Part shown: positions 1 to 8,430 of the stretch, in pieces
How the letters are laid out: every line of letters begins with the position of its first letter
Numbering within the stretch: the stretch's first letter is position 1
NCBI GenBank assembly: GCA_031271905.1
Contig: JAISUT010000012.1
Location: 113,209-177,208 of the forward strand
Direction: 5' to 3'
Length of the DNA: 64,000 nt
Source of the DNA: Acidobacteriota bacterium
GTDB lineage: Bacteria > Acidobacteriota > UBA6911
Translations under genes and position numbers: made by a program
Notes under the pieces: generated by a model
What the model was told of the DNA's origin: nothing
Databases searched by the model: none
The model's input: the letters and a program-made list of their open reading frames with translations, nothing else

Positions 1-1217
1 ACGGGCTTGCCTTCGTGGTCGCGTATGGCGATCGCGCGGTCGGAGACGCTCATGACGGTTGCGCCCGCCCCCTCGTCCACGCAAATGCGGTACTCCTCGG
101 AATAGGGGGCGCCCTCCCGCAGGTGCTTCTGCAACGCCGCCCAGACGCGCTCCCTGTCCTCGGGGTGGATGGAGGCGTGGAACTCCTCCAGCGTGCCCGC
201 CAGTTGCCGCACCTCCGCCCACCGCGACTCGTGCCGCGCGCGGAAGAAGCGGGCGGTGTCCGCCACCAGGTCGCGCTCGTAGACCAGGTCGCTGACGCTC
301 TCCGCCGCGATGCGGAAGCGCTCCTCGGAGCGGCGCAGCTCCTCGAGCAGGCGCGCGTTGTTCACCGCGCTGGCGGCGGTGCCGGCGAACAGCGACAGCA
401 GCTTCGCGTCGGCTTCGGTGAACGTCCGCCCCCCGCCCGCCTCCGCCGCCTCCCCGGAGCGCACCTCGTGGACGCCGAGCACGCCGATCAACTCCCCGCC
501 CCTTATCATGGGGACGCAGACGGTGGCGCGGATGGGCAGCTCGCGCAGTCTTCGCGAGCGGTTCGGCCAGTTCGCGTAGTCGTTGGCGATCACCGGGGCG
601 AGGGTCTTCGCCACCTCCCCGCTCAGCCCCTCGTCCAGCGGCAGGTGCGCGCCGATGGGCATCCCCACGCCCTTCTCCACGGCGATCTGGAAGTCGTCGT
701 GCTTGGCGTCATAGAGGAAGATGGCGGCGCCGTCCCCGTGGATCAGGCGCATCGCCCGTTCGAGGATGTTTTGCAGCAAGGGGGTCAGCTCGTGGCGGCC
801 CGAGACGTCCTGCGTCGTGTCGTACAGCGTGGCGATCTCCAACGTCCTTTTCGTCGCGTCCTGGAAGATCTTCTCGTTGTGCAAGGCGTCCAGGCGGGCT
901 TGCCGCGCGATCCTGAACCCGTAGCAGGCCGCGCCGGCCAGAAGCAGCAGCCCCAGCCAGTTCAAAGCGATGCCGAGGTGCCCGAGGCGCGCCATCCCCT
1001 GCGCCGCCTCGCCGGCTGCCGCCCCCGCCGCGCCCGGGCGGACGTCCGGCAGGCGGAGGATGGACCGGGCGTTCAGCCCGACGCAGATCGCGAGCACGAG
1101 CGCCGCGCCGAGCGCCATGCCGGAGAAGCGGTTGCACAGTCGCAACATGGGCGTTTGCAGGCGCTCCCGCGCGCCGGGGAACTCCCGGGGCGTCGCCTCG
1201 TCCGTACCTTGTCCCAT
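1..1217 (-). CDS. Membrane sensor protein with GAF and PAS domains (C-terminal part beyond the window)
   Basis: This is a partial gene running off the left edge on the minus strand, so the ORF track omits it. I read it by reverse-complementing from an ATG at 1217, preceded by GGGAGGAGG. Two hydrophobic segments (about residues 31-48 and 84-104) bracket a short periplasmic loop. A GAF domain follows at about 140-275, with motifs such as GAAIFLYD, LSGEVAK and GELIGVLGVHE, and then a PAS domain (SEERFRIAAESVSDLVYERD) up to the edge. GAF and PAS domains sense small ligands or redox state. The output domain lies outside the window and is probably a histidine kinase or a diguanylate cyclase. It ends 36 nt from ychF on the same strand. 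The sensor class is sure; the output is unknown. Confidence 0.8.
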   Translation of the reverse strand, partial: MGQGTDEATPREFPGARERLQTPMLRLCNRFSGMALGAALVLAICVGLNARSILRLPDVRPGAAGAAAGEAAQGMARLGHLGIALNWLGLLLLAGAACYGFRIARQARLDALHNEKIFQDATKRTLEIATLYDTTQDVSGRHELTPLLQNILERAMRLIHGDGAAIFLYDAKHDDFQIAVEKGVGMPIGAHLPLDEGLSGEVAKTLAPVIANDYANWPNRSRRLRELPIRATVCVPMIRGGELIGVLGVHEVRSGEAAEAGGGRTFTEADAKLLSLFAGTAASAVNNARLLEELRRSEERFRIAAESVSDLVYERDLVADTARFFRARHESRWAEVRQLAGTLEEFHASIHPEDRERVWAALQKHLREGAPYSEEYRICVDEGAGATVMSVSDRAIAIRDHEGKP

Positions 1218-1253
1218 AACCTCCTCCCGTCCTTGGCGGCGGCCGCCTGCGCG

Positions 1254-2363
1254 TCACACGTTGAAGCGGAACAGGATCACGTCGCCGTCCCGGACTTTGT
1301 ATTCCTTCCCCTCCAGCCGCAACACGCCCTTGCCCTTCGCCGCCGGGAAGGAGCCGAGCGCCACCATGTCGTCGAACGACACGACCTCCGCCTTGATGAA
1401 GCCCTTCTCGATGTCCGAGTGTATCACCCCCGCAGCCTGCGGCGCCGTCGCGCCGAGGGGGATCGTCCAGGCGCGCGCCTCCGGCTCGCCCGCCGTGTAG
1501 AAGGAGAACACGCCCAGGAGGTCGTAGGACTTGTTGATGACCCGCGCCAGGGCGTTGCCCGGCAGGCCGAAGTCCGCCATGAACGCCGACGCCTCCTCCG
1601 CGTCCAGCGCGGCGATCTCCGACTCGATCTTGCCGCAGACCGCCGTGATGCCGACGTTCGGCGCCGCCGCCTGCCTTTGCAGGCCGAACGCCTCCACCAC
1701 CCCCTCGATCTTCGCCGCGTCCCCGTCGCCGACGTTCACCACCACCAGCATCGGTTTGGCGGAGAGGAAGGTGAAGCCGCGCACCCGCTTCTTCTCCTCG
1801 GGGGTCAGCTCGATCTCCCGCAAGGGGCGCTCTTGCTCCAACGCCGCCTTGAAGCGCACGAGCAGGTCATGCTCCTGCTCCAGCTCCGGCGACTTCATCT
1901 TCTTCAGGTCTTTCGCCAACCGCTCCAGCCGCTTCTCGATGATCGCCAGGTCGGAGAAGATCAGCTCCAGCTCGAAGAGCCCGATGTCGCGCGCCGGATC
2001 CACCGAGCCCTCGACGTGCGGCAGGTTCGGGTCGTCGAACGCCCGCACGACGTGCAGCAACGCATCGACGTTCTTCAGGTTGTTGAGGTACGACGACATG
2101 TCCTTCGACTGCCCTTCCAGCGCCGCCTTCCCCTCGCCTGTGGCCAAGCCCGGCAGATCGACGTACTCGACCGTGGCGTAAGTCGTCTTTTCCGGGTGCA
2201 CCACCTCCGCCAGCTTGTCCAGGCGCGGGTCGGGCACGTAGGCGACGCCGATGTGCGCTTCCCGGGCGTTCCCCCACGAGGAGGCGTCCACCCGCCCCTC
2301 GGTCAGCAGGCTGAAGATGGTGGTTTTGCCCACTTGCGGCAATCCTACAATTCCTACTTTCAT
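1254..2363 (-). CDS. ychF: Ribosome-associated P-loop ATPase YchF/OLA1
   Basis: The 369-residue protein matches the usual YchF length (about 363). Its G1 loop is GLPQVGKTT near residue 6, its G3-like motif is DLPGLATGEG, and the C-terminal TGS domain ends in DGDVILFRFNV. YchF is an Obg-family NTPase that prefers ATP and acts on ribosomes and in stress responses. The start is the ATG at 2363 (MKVGIVGLPQ), preceded by AAGGAA. The longer ORF in the track adds 17 unrelated residues. The base-recognition motif reads NVGD where family members commonly have NxxE, a conservative change. It lies divergent from the mraZ operon and upstream of the GAF/PAS sensor. Confidence 0.95.
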   Translation of the reverse strand: MKVGIVGLPQVGKTTIFSLLTEGRVDASSWGNAREAHIGVAYVPDPRLDKLAEVVHPEKTTYATVEYVDLPGLATGEGKAALEGQSKDMSSYLNNLKNVDALLHVVRAFDDPNLPHVEGSVDPARDIGLFELELIFSDLAIIEKRLERLAKDLKKMKSPELEQEHDLLVRFKAALEQERPLREIELTPEEKKRVRGFTFLSAKPMLVVVNVGDGDAAKIEGVVEAFGLQRQAAAPNVGITAVCGKIESEIAALDAEEASAFMADFGLPGNALARVINKSYDLLGVFSFYTAGEPEARAWTIPLGATAPQAAGVIHSDIEKGFIKAEVVSFDDMVALGSFPAAKGKGVLRLEGKEYKVRDGDVILFRFNV

Positions 2364-2533
2364 GATAATTCCTTTTTTCTCTTTTCCTAAAACACGTAAA
2401 CGTAATGGTACCACAAGTTTTCCACAGGATAACCGTTAAGTAGAGAAAGATTTCCCAGCCGATCCCCGCCTCTTCGCCATGCCATCCCTTTACGAAAAAA
2501 AGCTTTGTCTATCGAATTTTTATCAATGAGAGC

Positions 2534-2562
2534 TTGACATGGACTTTAAAGAAGCTTTAAAT
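2534..2562 (+). promoter_or_regulatory. Sigma-70-type promoter of the dcw cluster
   Basis: There is a perfect -35 TTGACA (2534-2539), a 17-nt spacer and a -10 TTAAAT (2557-2562). The predicted start near 2569 falls right at the first MraZ box, so MraZ bound there would block initiation or early elongation. The stretch 2364-2533, between ychF and this promoter, is relatively AT-rich and should hold the ychF promoter. I could not place that one with confidence. Confidence 0.7.
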
Positions 2563-2569
2563 TGCTTCG

Positions 2570-2604
2570 TGGTCAGAAGTGGTCGGTGGTGGTCGATGGT
2601 GGTC
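2570..2604 (+). promoter_or_regulatory. MraZ operator: four TGGTC boxes with 10-bp phasing
   Basis: TGGTC occurs at 2570, 2580, 2590 and 2600, each copy separated by exactly 5 nt (AGAAG, GGTGG, GATGG). MraZ is known to bind short direct repeats of TGGGN separated by 5 nt upstream of its own operon. These repeats match that architecture with a TGGTC variant. They lie just downstream of the predicted -10, which fits autorepression. Confidence 0.85.
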
Positions 2605-2665
2605 GCCGAGGCCGATTTTTGAGAATATTTGCCGACATCGATGATTGGCGCAATGCGAGCCCGAC

Positions 2666-3109
2666 ATGTTTGACGATGGTAGCTACACAGCGAAGATCGA
2701 CGAAAAATCGCGCCTTCGTGTGCCTGCCGAATTCCGCCACAACCTGCCCGAAGACTCGGGCAACGTGTTTTACGTCACCAGCATCGACGGCAAGTGCGCC
2801 CGGGTGTACCCCTGGTCCGTGTGGACGGGCGTATCGCAAAGGCTCCATGAAGGCGCCATGACGCCGCGCAAGCTCGAGTTCCTCCGCCGCACGGGCCTTT
2901 ATGGGCAGAAGTCGGAGATGGATCCGCAGGGGCGCATCCTGATCAAGAAGAACTTGCGGGACAAGGCGGGGATTTCGGGCGAGGTCTTGGTGGTGGGCAT
3001 GGGTCGCTTCCTCGAGGTCTGGAACTCGGAGACGATCCAGTCTGATGTGGACAACGGCTCGCTGTCTCTCGAGGACATGGAAGAGTTGGGCAAGGAAGGG
3101 ATTTTCTAA
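2666..3109 (+). CDS. mraZ: Transcriptional regulator MraZ
   Basis: This is a DNA-binding repressor of the division and cell-wall cluster, 147 residues long as is usual for MraZ (about 145-150). Both AbrB-like SpoVT/MraZ repeats are present, with AKIDEKSRLRVPAEFR near the N-terminus and MDPQGRILIKKNLR in the second half. I chose the ATG at 2666; the track's start is an upstream TTG that adds seven residues. It is the first gene of the cluster, and four phased boxes sit about 62-96 nt upstream. Confidence 0.95.
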   Translation: MFDDGSYTAKIDEKSRLRVPAEFRHNLPEDSGNVFYVTSIDGKCARVYPWSVWTGVSQRLHEGAMTPRKLEFLRRTGLYGQKSEMDPQGRILIKKNLRDKAGISGEVLVVGMGRFLEVWNSETIQSDVDNGSLSLEDMEELGKEGIF

Positions 3110-3187
3110 CCGGCGGCCTCCGGCCATCGGCTCTGATGGGAACGGGAAACGGCGACTGGTCGCCGGCAATCGAATCGGGTGGGTGCG

Positions 3188-4177
3188 ATGGGTGCGACGG
3201 CTCTGGAGAAGACGGTCCACGGCGGCGAACCGGGGGAAGCCCTGCACGTCCCGGTGCTGTTGCGCGAGGTGATCTCGCTGGTCGCCCCCCGGCCTGGCGG
3301 CGTGTACGTGGACGGGACGGTGGGGCTGGGCGGACACTCTGCGGCGATCCTCGAACGCATCCAGCCCGGGGGGCTCCTGCTCGGCATCGACCGCGACGGC
3401 GAGGCGCTGGAGAAGGCCTCCGGGCGGTTGAAGGCGTTCGGCGGGAGTTTCCGTCCGGTGCACGACAATTACAAGAACCTGCCGCTCGCGCTCAACCGCC
3501 TGGGGATCGCCGCCGTGGACGGCATCCTGCTGGATATGGGGGTCTCCTCGTGGCAGTTGACCTCGGAGGAGCGCGGTTTCAGCTTCCAGTCCGACGCGCG
3601 CCTGGACATGCGCATGGATCGGACGCAGGCGCGCACGGCGGCGGATGTCGTCAACGAGACGCCGGAGGGGGAGCTTGCCGACATCATCTACAGGTTCGGC
3701 GAGGAGAGGCTCTCGCGGCGCATCGCGGCGGCGATAGCCGAGGCGCGGTGCGAGGCGCCCATCACGCGCTGCTCGCAACTGGCGGGCATCGTCAGCCGCG
3801 CCGTCCCCCGGCACGGGTTCGGGCGCGGACGGCAACGCATCCATCCCGCCACGCGGACGTTCCAGGCGTTGCGCATCGCCGTGAACGGGGAGTTGGACGG
3901 GTTGGAGGACTTCCTCGCGGAGGCTTGCGGCGCCCTGAAGCCGGGCGGGAGGCTCGTGGTCATCGCGTTCCACTCGCTCGAAGACCGCATCGTCAAACGG
4001 GCGTTCCGCCGCTTGGCGGGGCAGTGCGTGTGCGACGCGCCGCCGGAGCTTTGCCAGTGCCCCCGCGAGGCGTCCGCCAAGGTGCTGACCTCCCGCCCCA
4101 GGACGCCGGGGCGGGACGAGCTGGACTCCAACCCGCGGGCGCGGAGCGCGCGGTTGCGGGCGGTGGAGAAATCGTAG
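3188..4177 (+). CDS. rsmH: 16S rRNA (cytosine(1402)-N(4))-methyltransferase RsmH (MraW)
   Basis: This SAM-dependent methyltransferase N4-methylates C1402 in the decoding centre of 16S rRNA. Family signatures are HVPVLLREV near the N-terminus, the SAM loop VDGTVGLGGHS, LLDMGVSSWQL followed by ERGFSF, and VVIAFHSLEDRIVK in the C-terminal half. At about 329 residues it is of normal size. GTG at 3179 and ATG at 3188 are both possible starts. I list the ATG; neither has a strong Shine-Dalgarno. It follows mraZ by 78 nt, the conserved order. Confidence 0.96.
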   Translation: MGATALEKTVHGGEPGEALHVPVLLREVISLVAPRPGGVYVDGTVGLGGHSAAILERIQPGGLLLGIDRDGEALEKASGRLKAFGGSFRPVHDNYKNLPLALNRLGIAAVDGILLDMGVSSWQLTSEERGFSFQSDARLDMRMDRTQARTAADVVNETPEGELADIIYRFGEERLSRRIAAAIAEARCEAPITRCSQLAGIVSRAVPRHGFGRGRQRIHPATRTFQALRIAVNGELDGLEDFLAEACGALKPGGRLVVIAFHSLEDRIVKRAFRRLAGQCVCDAPPELCQCPREASAKVLTSRPRTPGRDELDSNPRARSARLRAVEKS

Positions 4178-4217
4178 GGGCGTGGGACGGCGTCCCCGCA
4201 TTGGGGAGGATGGTGAG

Positions 4218-4604
4218 ATGAAAGACTGGGTCGGCGGGGTGGAGAGGCGCAATTACGGCATCCGCGGCGGGAATGGCGCCACGCGCGACCTGGTGCGGGG
4301 GATATTGCTGATCCTCCCCGTCGCCGGGGTGCTCCTGCTCCATCTCTGGGTGCGCAACCAGGCGACGCTCATAGGATATGAGATCCGGGAGCTGGCGGAG
4401 CGAAGGGACGAGTTGCAGCGGGAGCAGGTGAAGCTGAAGTTGGAGGCGGAGCGGTTGCAAAGCCCGGGCGTCATCGAGGACCTCGCGCGCAACCAGCTCG
4501 GCATGGTGCCGCTCCGGACCGGGCAGTTGCTGCGCGCCCCCGCCGCCGCCGCGCGGGCGGGCGACGCCGACATGGCGATGGCGGCGGGGCAGGGCGGGCG
4601 TTAG
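4218..4604 (+). CDS. ftsL: Cell-division protein FtsL-like
   Basis: This is a 128-residue bitopic membrane protein. A short cytoplasmic N-terminus precedes one hydrophobic segment (ILLILPVAGVLLLHLWV). A charged heptad-like stretch follows (EIRELAERRDELQREQVKLK) and then the ARNQLGMVPL-type motif seen at the end of FtsL and DivIC. FtsL proteins pair with FtsQ and FtsB in the divisome. Sequence conservation is low, so the call rests on topology, the coiled coil and the position between rsmH and ftsI. The ATG at 4218 has GGGGAGGA upstream, which favours it over the longer track ORF. The C-terminal Ala/Gly tail is probably unstructured. Confidence 0.85.
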   Translation: MKDWVGGVERRNYGIRGGNGATRDLVRGILLILPVAGVLLLHLWVRNQATLIGYEIRELAERRDELQREQVKLKLEAERLQSPGVIEDLARNQLGMVPLRTGQLLRAPAAAARAGDADMAMAAGQGGR

Positions 4605-4668
4605 CCCTCCGGGGGAGTTTTCGTTTCTTGTTTTGTTCGCGGTTTCTTGGGATGGGCGGGGTCGAACG

Positions 4669-6948
4669 ATGGAGCGCATGAACATCAACGGCACGAGGGT
4701 CGCGATCCTGATCGTCCTGATATCGCTCTGGAGCGTGGCGATCGCCTGGAAGCTGGTCCGGGTGCAGGTCGTCGAGCACGACAACTACGTCAAGATGGCG
4801 AACGAGCGCCAGCAGGGGCGGCGCGTGATCAAGGCGTTCCGCGGCACCATCTGGGACAGCGGCATGAACGTGCTCGCCAGCGACGAGTCCGTGAAGAACG
4901 TCGTCTTGGAGCCCCGGAACGTCACGGACGTCCCCGGGACTGCGAAAAGGCTGGCGTCGATCCTGGGGGGCGACGCCGGGGCGTTGGCGTTGAAGATCGC
5001 GGAATACCGCGCAGACCCCCGCCGCCACGGGTACATGGTGGTCGCCCGCCGCATCGACGACGCGCAGTCGGCCGCCATCGGCGCCTGGATGAAGGAGCTG
5101 AAGGAGAAAGGGCGCAAGGCGAGGGACAAGTCGGGGGCGATGGTCTACTTCGAGGAGGAGGTCGTCCGCTCCTATCCCAACGACGAGCTGGCGTGCCATG
5201 CGCTCGGGTTCGTGAACAGGCAGCCGGAGCCCAGGGTGGACGACAACGGCGACGTCTTGAAGGACGAGTCGGGCAAAATCCTGACGACCGACGTCTTGAA
5301 AGGCGGTGCAGGCGTCGAGCTGCAATACGACCGGGAGCTCCGGGGGCGGGACGGCGTCTCCTACTTCGACCAGGACGCGAAACAGCGGGGATACAAGGTG
5401 AACGTCGCGCGTCCGGCGGTGCAGGGAAACAGCCTGGTGCTGACCATCGACAAGCACATCCAGTACGTCGCGGACCGGGAGCTCGCCGCAGGCGCCGAGT
5501 CCGCCGGGGCGCGCGCGGGGACCGCCATCGTCATGGATGTGGAGACCGGGCGCATCCTCGCCCTCTCCAACTACCCGAGGTTCGACGGCAACCGGCTCGA
5601 CCAGGCCAACGCGGGGAAGTTGCGCAACTCCGCCGTGACCAGCCCCTACGAGCCCGGCTCCACGTTCAAGGTGTCGGTCGTCGCCGCGGCGGTCGAAGCG
5701 GGGGTGGCGCGCCCTGGCGACATGATCGATTGCGAGAACGGCGTCTACACCTATGCCAAACGCACGTTTCACGACGACCACCGGTACGGTCTGTTGAGCG
5801 TCCGCGAGGTCTTGGAGAAGTCCTCCAACATCGGCGCCGCCAAGCTCGGGTTCCGCTTGGGGCCGCAACGCCTCTACGATGCGCTCCACAAGTTCGGCTT
5901 CGGTGCCAAGACCGGCGTCGACCTGCCGGGGGAGGCGTCCGGAAAGATGCTCGACTGGCGCAAGAAGGAGCCGTCCCTGATCGGCACCGTCGCTTTCGGC
6001 CAGGCCGTCAGCGTGACCTCGATGCAGACCGTGACCGCCGTCAACGCCATCGCCAACGGCGGGGTCTTGATGCGCCCCTACGTCGTGGAGCGGGTCATCT
6101 CCGCCGACGGCGGCCTGAAGCGGCACTACGCCCCGCGCCCGGTCCCCGTCGTGAGCCGGGCGACCGCCGACGCCGTCGCCGACATGATGGAGGGGGTGGT
6201 CTTGCGGGGCACCGCCAAGAACGTCGCCATCGGCGGCTACCGTGTCGCGGGTAAGACAGGCACGGCGCAAAAGTTCGAGCGGGGGCGCCTCGCCAGGGGG
6301 AAGTACGTGGCGTCCTTCGTCGGTTTCGCCCCGAGGCCGCAGCCCAAGGTCACCGTGCTGGTGCAACTGGACGAGCCGCGCACCAGCATCTACGGGGGCA
6401 CGGTGAGCGCCCCCATATTCCAGAAGATCGTCCAGGCCGCCTTGATGCGGCTGAACGTGCCTCCGGACGCCTCGGCGCCCCAGTTGCCGCGACAGCCCGT
6501 GGCGGAGAACGACGTCAAGGATTCCATCCCCGCCGCCGTGCCGGATGCGGCATGGGCGGCGTTCGCCGAAGGCGACCTCGACCGGCCGGACGACCGGCTT
6601 GACGGCCCGGCGCTGGCGGACGGCGTGCCGGGGATCGTCATGGTCGGCGTCGATGCCGGCGTCGTCGTCCCCGATTTCCGCGGGATGTCCAAGCGCAAGG
6701 TCTCCGAGGTCTGCATGGACATGGGCGTCGAGGTCAAGTTCTCGGGCACCGGCCTGGCGATGGCGCAGAACCCCGCTCCGGGCGCCCGCGTCGTGAGGGG
6801 GGCGGTCTGGTCGGTCACTTTCGCGAAAGCCGGAGGCGGCCACGCTCCCGCCGCCGCGAAGAGGGATGTGGCGCGCGCCACCGCGGTTGGCGACCGGATC
6901 CACGCCGAGGTGCGTGAACGCCGGGGAAGGGGGGGGGAGTTGCCATGA
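4669..6948 (+). CDS. ftsI: Division transpeptidase (class B penicillin-binding protein) with a C-terminal PASTA domain
   Basis: This periplasmic septal peptidoglycan transpeptidase has about 759 residues, longer than E. coli FtsI (588). Features in order: an N-terminal membrane anchor (about 10-28), the dimerisation domain, and the transpeptidase domain with PGSTFKV (SxxK), SSN in EKSSNIGA, and KTGTAQ. A single PASTA repeat (VPDFRGMSKRKV... QNPAPGARV) closes the protein. The PASTA tail is reminiscent of SpoVD/PBP2X-type proteins and is seen in several non-proteobacterial Gram-negatives. The start is the ATG at 4669; the ATG at 4678 is also possible and the track's TTG is unlikely. The stop overlaps murE by 4 nt (ATGA), so translation is probably coupled. 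Confidence 0.93.
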   Translation: MERMNINGTRVAILIVLISLWSVAIAWKLVRVQVVEHDNYVKMANERQQGRRVIKAFRGTIWDSGMNVLASDESVKNVVLEPRNVTDVPGTAKRLASILGGDAGALALKIAEYRADPRRHGYMVVARRIDDAQSAAIGAWMKELKEKGRKARDKSGAMVYFEEEVVRSYPNDELACHALGFVNRQPEPRVDDNGDVLKDESGKILTTDVLKGGAGVELQYDRELRGRDGVSYFDQDAKQRGYKVNVARPAVQGNSLVLTIDKHIQYVADRELAAGAESAGARAGTAIVMDVETGRILALSNYPRFDGNRLDQANAGKLRNSAVTSPYEPGSTFKVSVVAAAVEAGVARPGDMIDCENGVYTYAKRTFHDDHRYGLLSVREVLEKSSNIGAAKLGFRLGPQRLYDALHKFGFGAKTGVDLPGEASGKMLDWRKKEPSLIGTVAFGQAVSVTSMQTVTAVNAIANGGVLMRPYVVERVISADGGLKRHYAPRPVPVVSRATADAVADMMEGVVLRGTAKNVAIGGYRVAGKTGTAQKFERGRLARGKYVASFVGFAPRPQPKVTVLVQLDEPRTSIYGGTVSAPIFQKIVQAALMRLNVPPDASAPQLPRQPVAENDVKDSIPAAVPDAAWAAFAEGDLDRPDDRLDGPALADGVPGIVMVGVDAGVVVPDFRGMSKRKVSEVCMDMGVEVKFSGTGLAMAQNPAPGARVVRGAVWSVTFAKAGGGHAPAAAKRDVARATAVGDRIHAEVRERRGRGGELP

Positions 6949-8405
6949 TCTTGAAAAACGCCATCGAGCGGATCCCCGGCGTCGAATGCTCGGGCAACCT
7001 GGACATCCCCATCCGGGGCATCTCCTACGACTCGCGCAGGGTGCAGAAGGACGACATTTTCATCGCCGTCAAAGGGGAGAAGGCCGACGGGTTCCGCTAC
7101 ATCGACAAGGCGATGGACGCCGGCGCCACGGCGGTGGCGTGCGAGCGCCCCCGCCCCAAGGATTTCCCGGGTGCGTATGTCCGCGTGGAGGACGCCAGGA
7201 AGTTCATGGCGGAGTTCGCCCACGCCTTCTACTACCACCCGTGCGCCGGGATGAAGCTGGTCGCCATCACCGGCACCAAGGGGAAGACCACGACCGCGTG
7301 GCTGATCGATTCGATCTACAGGCGGTCCGGGCTCGCCTCCTGCATCATGGGCACCATCGAGAACCGCATCGGGGACGAGCGCCACGCCAGCAACTACACG
7401 ACGCCGGAGGCGCCCGACGTCGCCAGCTTCTTCCACCAGGCCGTGCAACGCGGGTGTACGCACGGGGTGCTGGAGGTCTCCTCGCACGCCCTGCACCTGC
7501 GGCGCGTCTACGGGGCGAAGTTCACCATCGGCGTGTTCACGAACCTGTCGCACGACCACCTGGACTTCCACCAGGACATGGAGTCGTACTACCAGGCGAA
7601 GAAGATGCTGTTCGGGGCGGAGAACGGCAACGACCTCGACATCGCCTTCGTCAACGCCGACGACCCCTATGGGCGACGGCTCGCGGACGAGATCGACGTG
7701 CCTGTCGTCACCTACGGGTTCCACCCTTCGGCGGACATCCATGTGAAGGAGTGGGAGAGCCGGCTGGACGGGACGGACATCGTGTTGGACACGCCCGAGG
7801 GGGAGATATCCTTCCACGCCCAGTTGGTCGGCAGGCCGAACGCTTACAACATAATGGCTGCCGCCGGGGTGTCGCTCGGGCTGGGCTTGACCCGGGAGCA
7901 CGTCCGCGTCGGCATCGAGGCGCTGGCGGGGGTGCCGGGGCGGATGGAGCGGGTGGACGCCGGGCAGGACTTCCTGGTCATCGTGGACTACGCCCATTCC
8001 CCGGCCTCCCTGGAAAACCTGTTGGAGACGGCGGGGCAGTTGCCGCACCGGCGGATCATCACGGTCTTCGGCTGCGGCGGCGACCGCGACCGCACCAAGC
8101 GCCCGGTCATGGGGGAGATCGCCGCGCGGCTCAGCGACGTGGTCGTCGCGACCTCCGACAACCCCCGCACGGAGGATCCGGCCGCCATCTTGCGGGAGAT
8201 CGAGCCGGGGTTGAAGCAGGGGCGGGCGAGCTACAAGGTCAAGCCCGACCGGCGCATCGCCATCCAGGCGGCGCTGGCGCAGGCGGGGACGGGCGACATC
8301 GTGGTCATCGCCGGCAAAGGGCACGAGCCCTACCAGATCGTCGGCGGCAAGAAGCTCCCCTTTGACGACCGGACGGTCGCCAGGGAGATGATCCGGGCGA
8401 GGTAG
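6945..8405 (+). CDS. murE: UDP-N-acetylmuramoyl-L-alanyl-D-glutamate--2,6-diaminopimelate ligase
   Basis: This cytoplasmic Mur ligase adds the third residue to the UDP-MurNAc peptide. Its 486 residues show GITYDS-like GISYDSRR, the ATP loop ITGTKGKTTTAW, the central NLSHDHLDFH and the C-terminal motif DNPRTEDP. The arginine of DNPR is the known hallmark of ligases that add meso-diaminopimelate rather than lysine, so an mDAP-type wall is inferred. Start and stop overlap the neighbours tightly: 4 nt with ftsI, then a 25-nt gap to murF. Confidence 0.96.
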   Translation: MILKNAIERIPGVECSGNLDIPIRGISYDSRRVQKDDIFIAVKGEKADGFRYIDKAMDAGATAVACERPRPKDFPGAYVRVEDARKFMAEFAHAFYYHPCAGMKLVAITGTKGKTTTAWLIDSIYRRSGLASCIMGTIENRIGDERHASNYTTPEAPDVASFFHQAVQRGCTHGVLEVSSHALHLRRVYGAKFTIGVFTNLSHDHLDFHQDMESYYQAKKMLFGAENGNDLDIAFVNADDPYGRRLADEIDVPVVTYGFHPSADIHVKEWESRLDGTDIVLDTPEGEISFHAQLVGRPNAYNIMAAAGVSLGLGLTREHVRVGIEALAGVPGRMERVDAGQDFLVIVDYAHSPASLENLLETAGQLPHRRIITVFGCGGDRDRTKRPVMGEIAARLSDVVVATSDNPRTEDPAAILREIEPGLKQGRASYKVKPDRRIAIQAALAQAGTGDIVVIAGKGHEPYQIVGGKKLPFDDRTVAREMIRAR

Positions 8406-8430
8406 GGCGCGCGGCGCGCGCAGGACGGAG

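Noticed and set aside
15-2390. A 791-codon plus-strand ORF opposite the sensor and ychF
   Set aside because: It is antisense to a GAF/PAS sensor and to ychF, both with clear motifs. No domain was recognised in this frame.
2418-2426. DnaA-box-like TTTTCCACA (a similar one near 36306)
   Set aside because: These are isolated boxes with one mismatch and no cluster, no AT-rich unwinding element with repeats and no dnaA or dnaN nearby. An origin is not supported.
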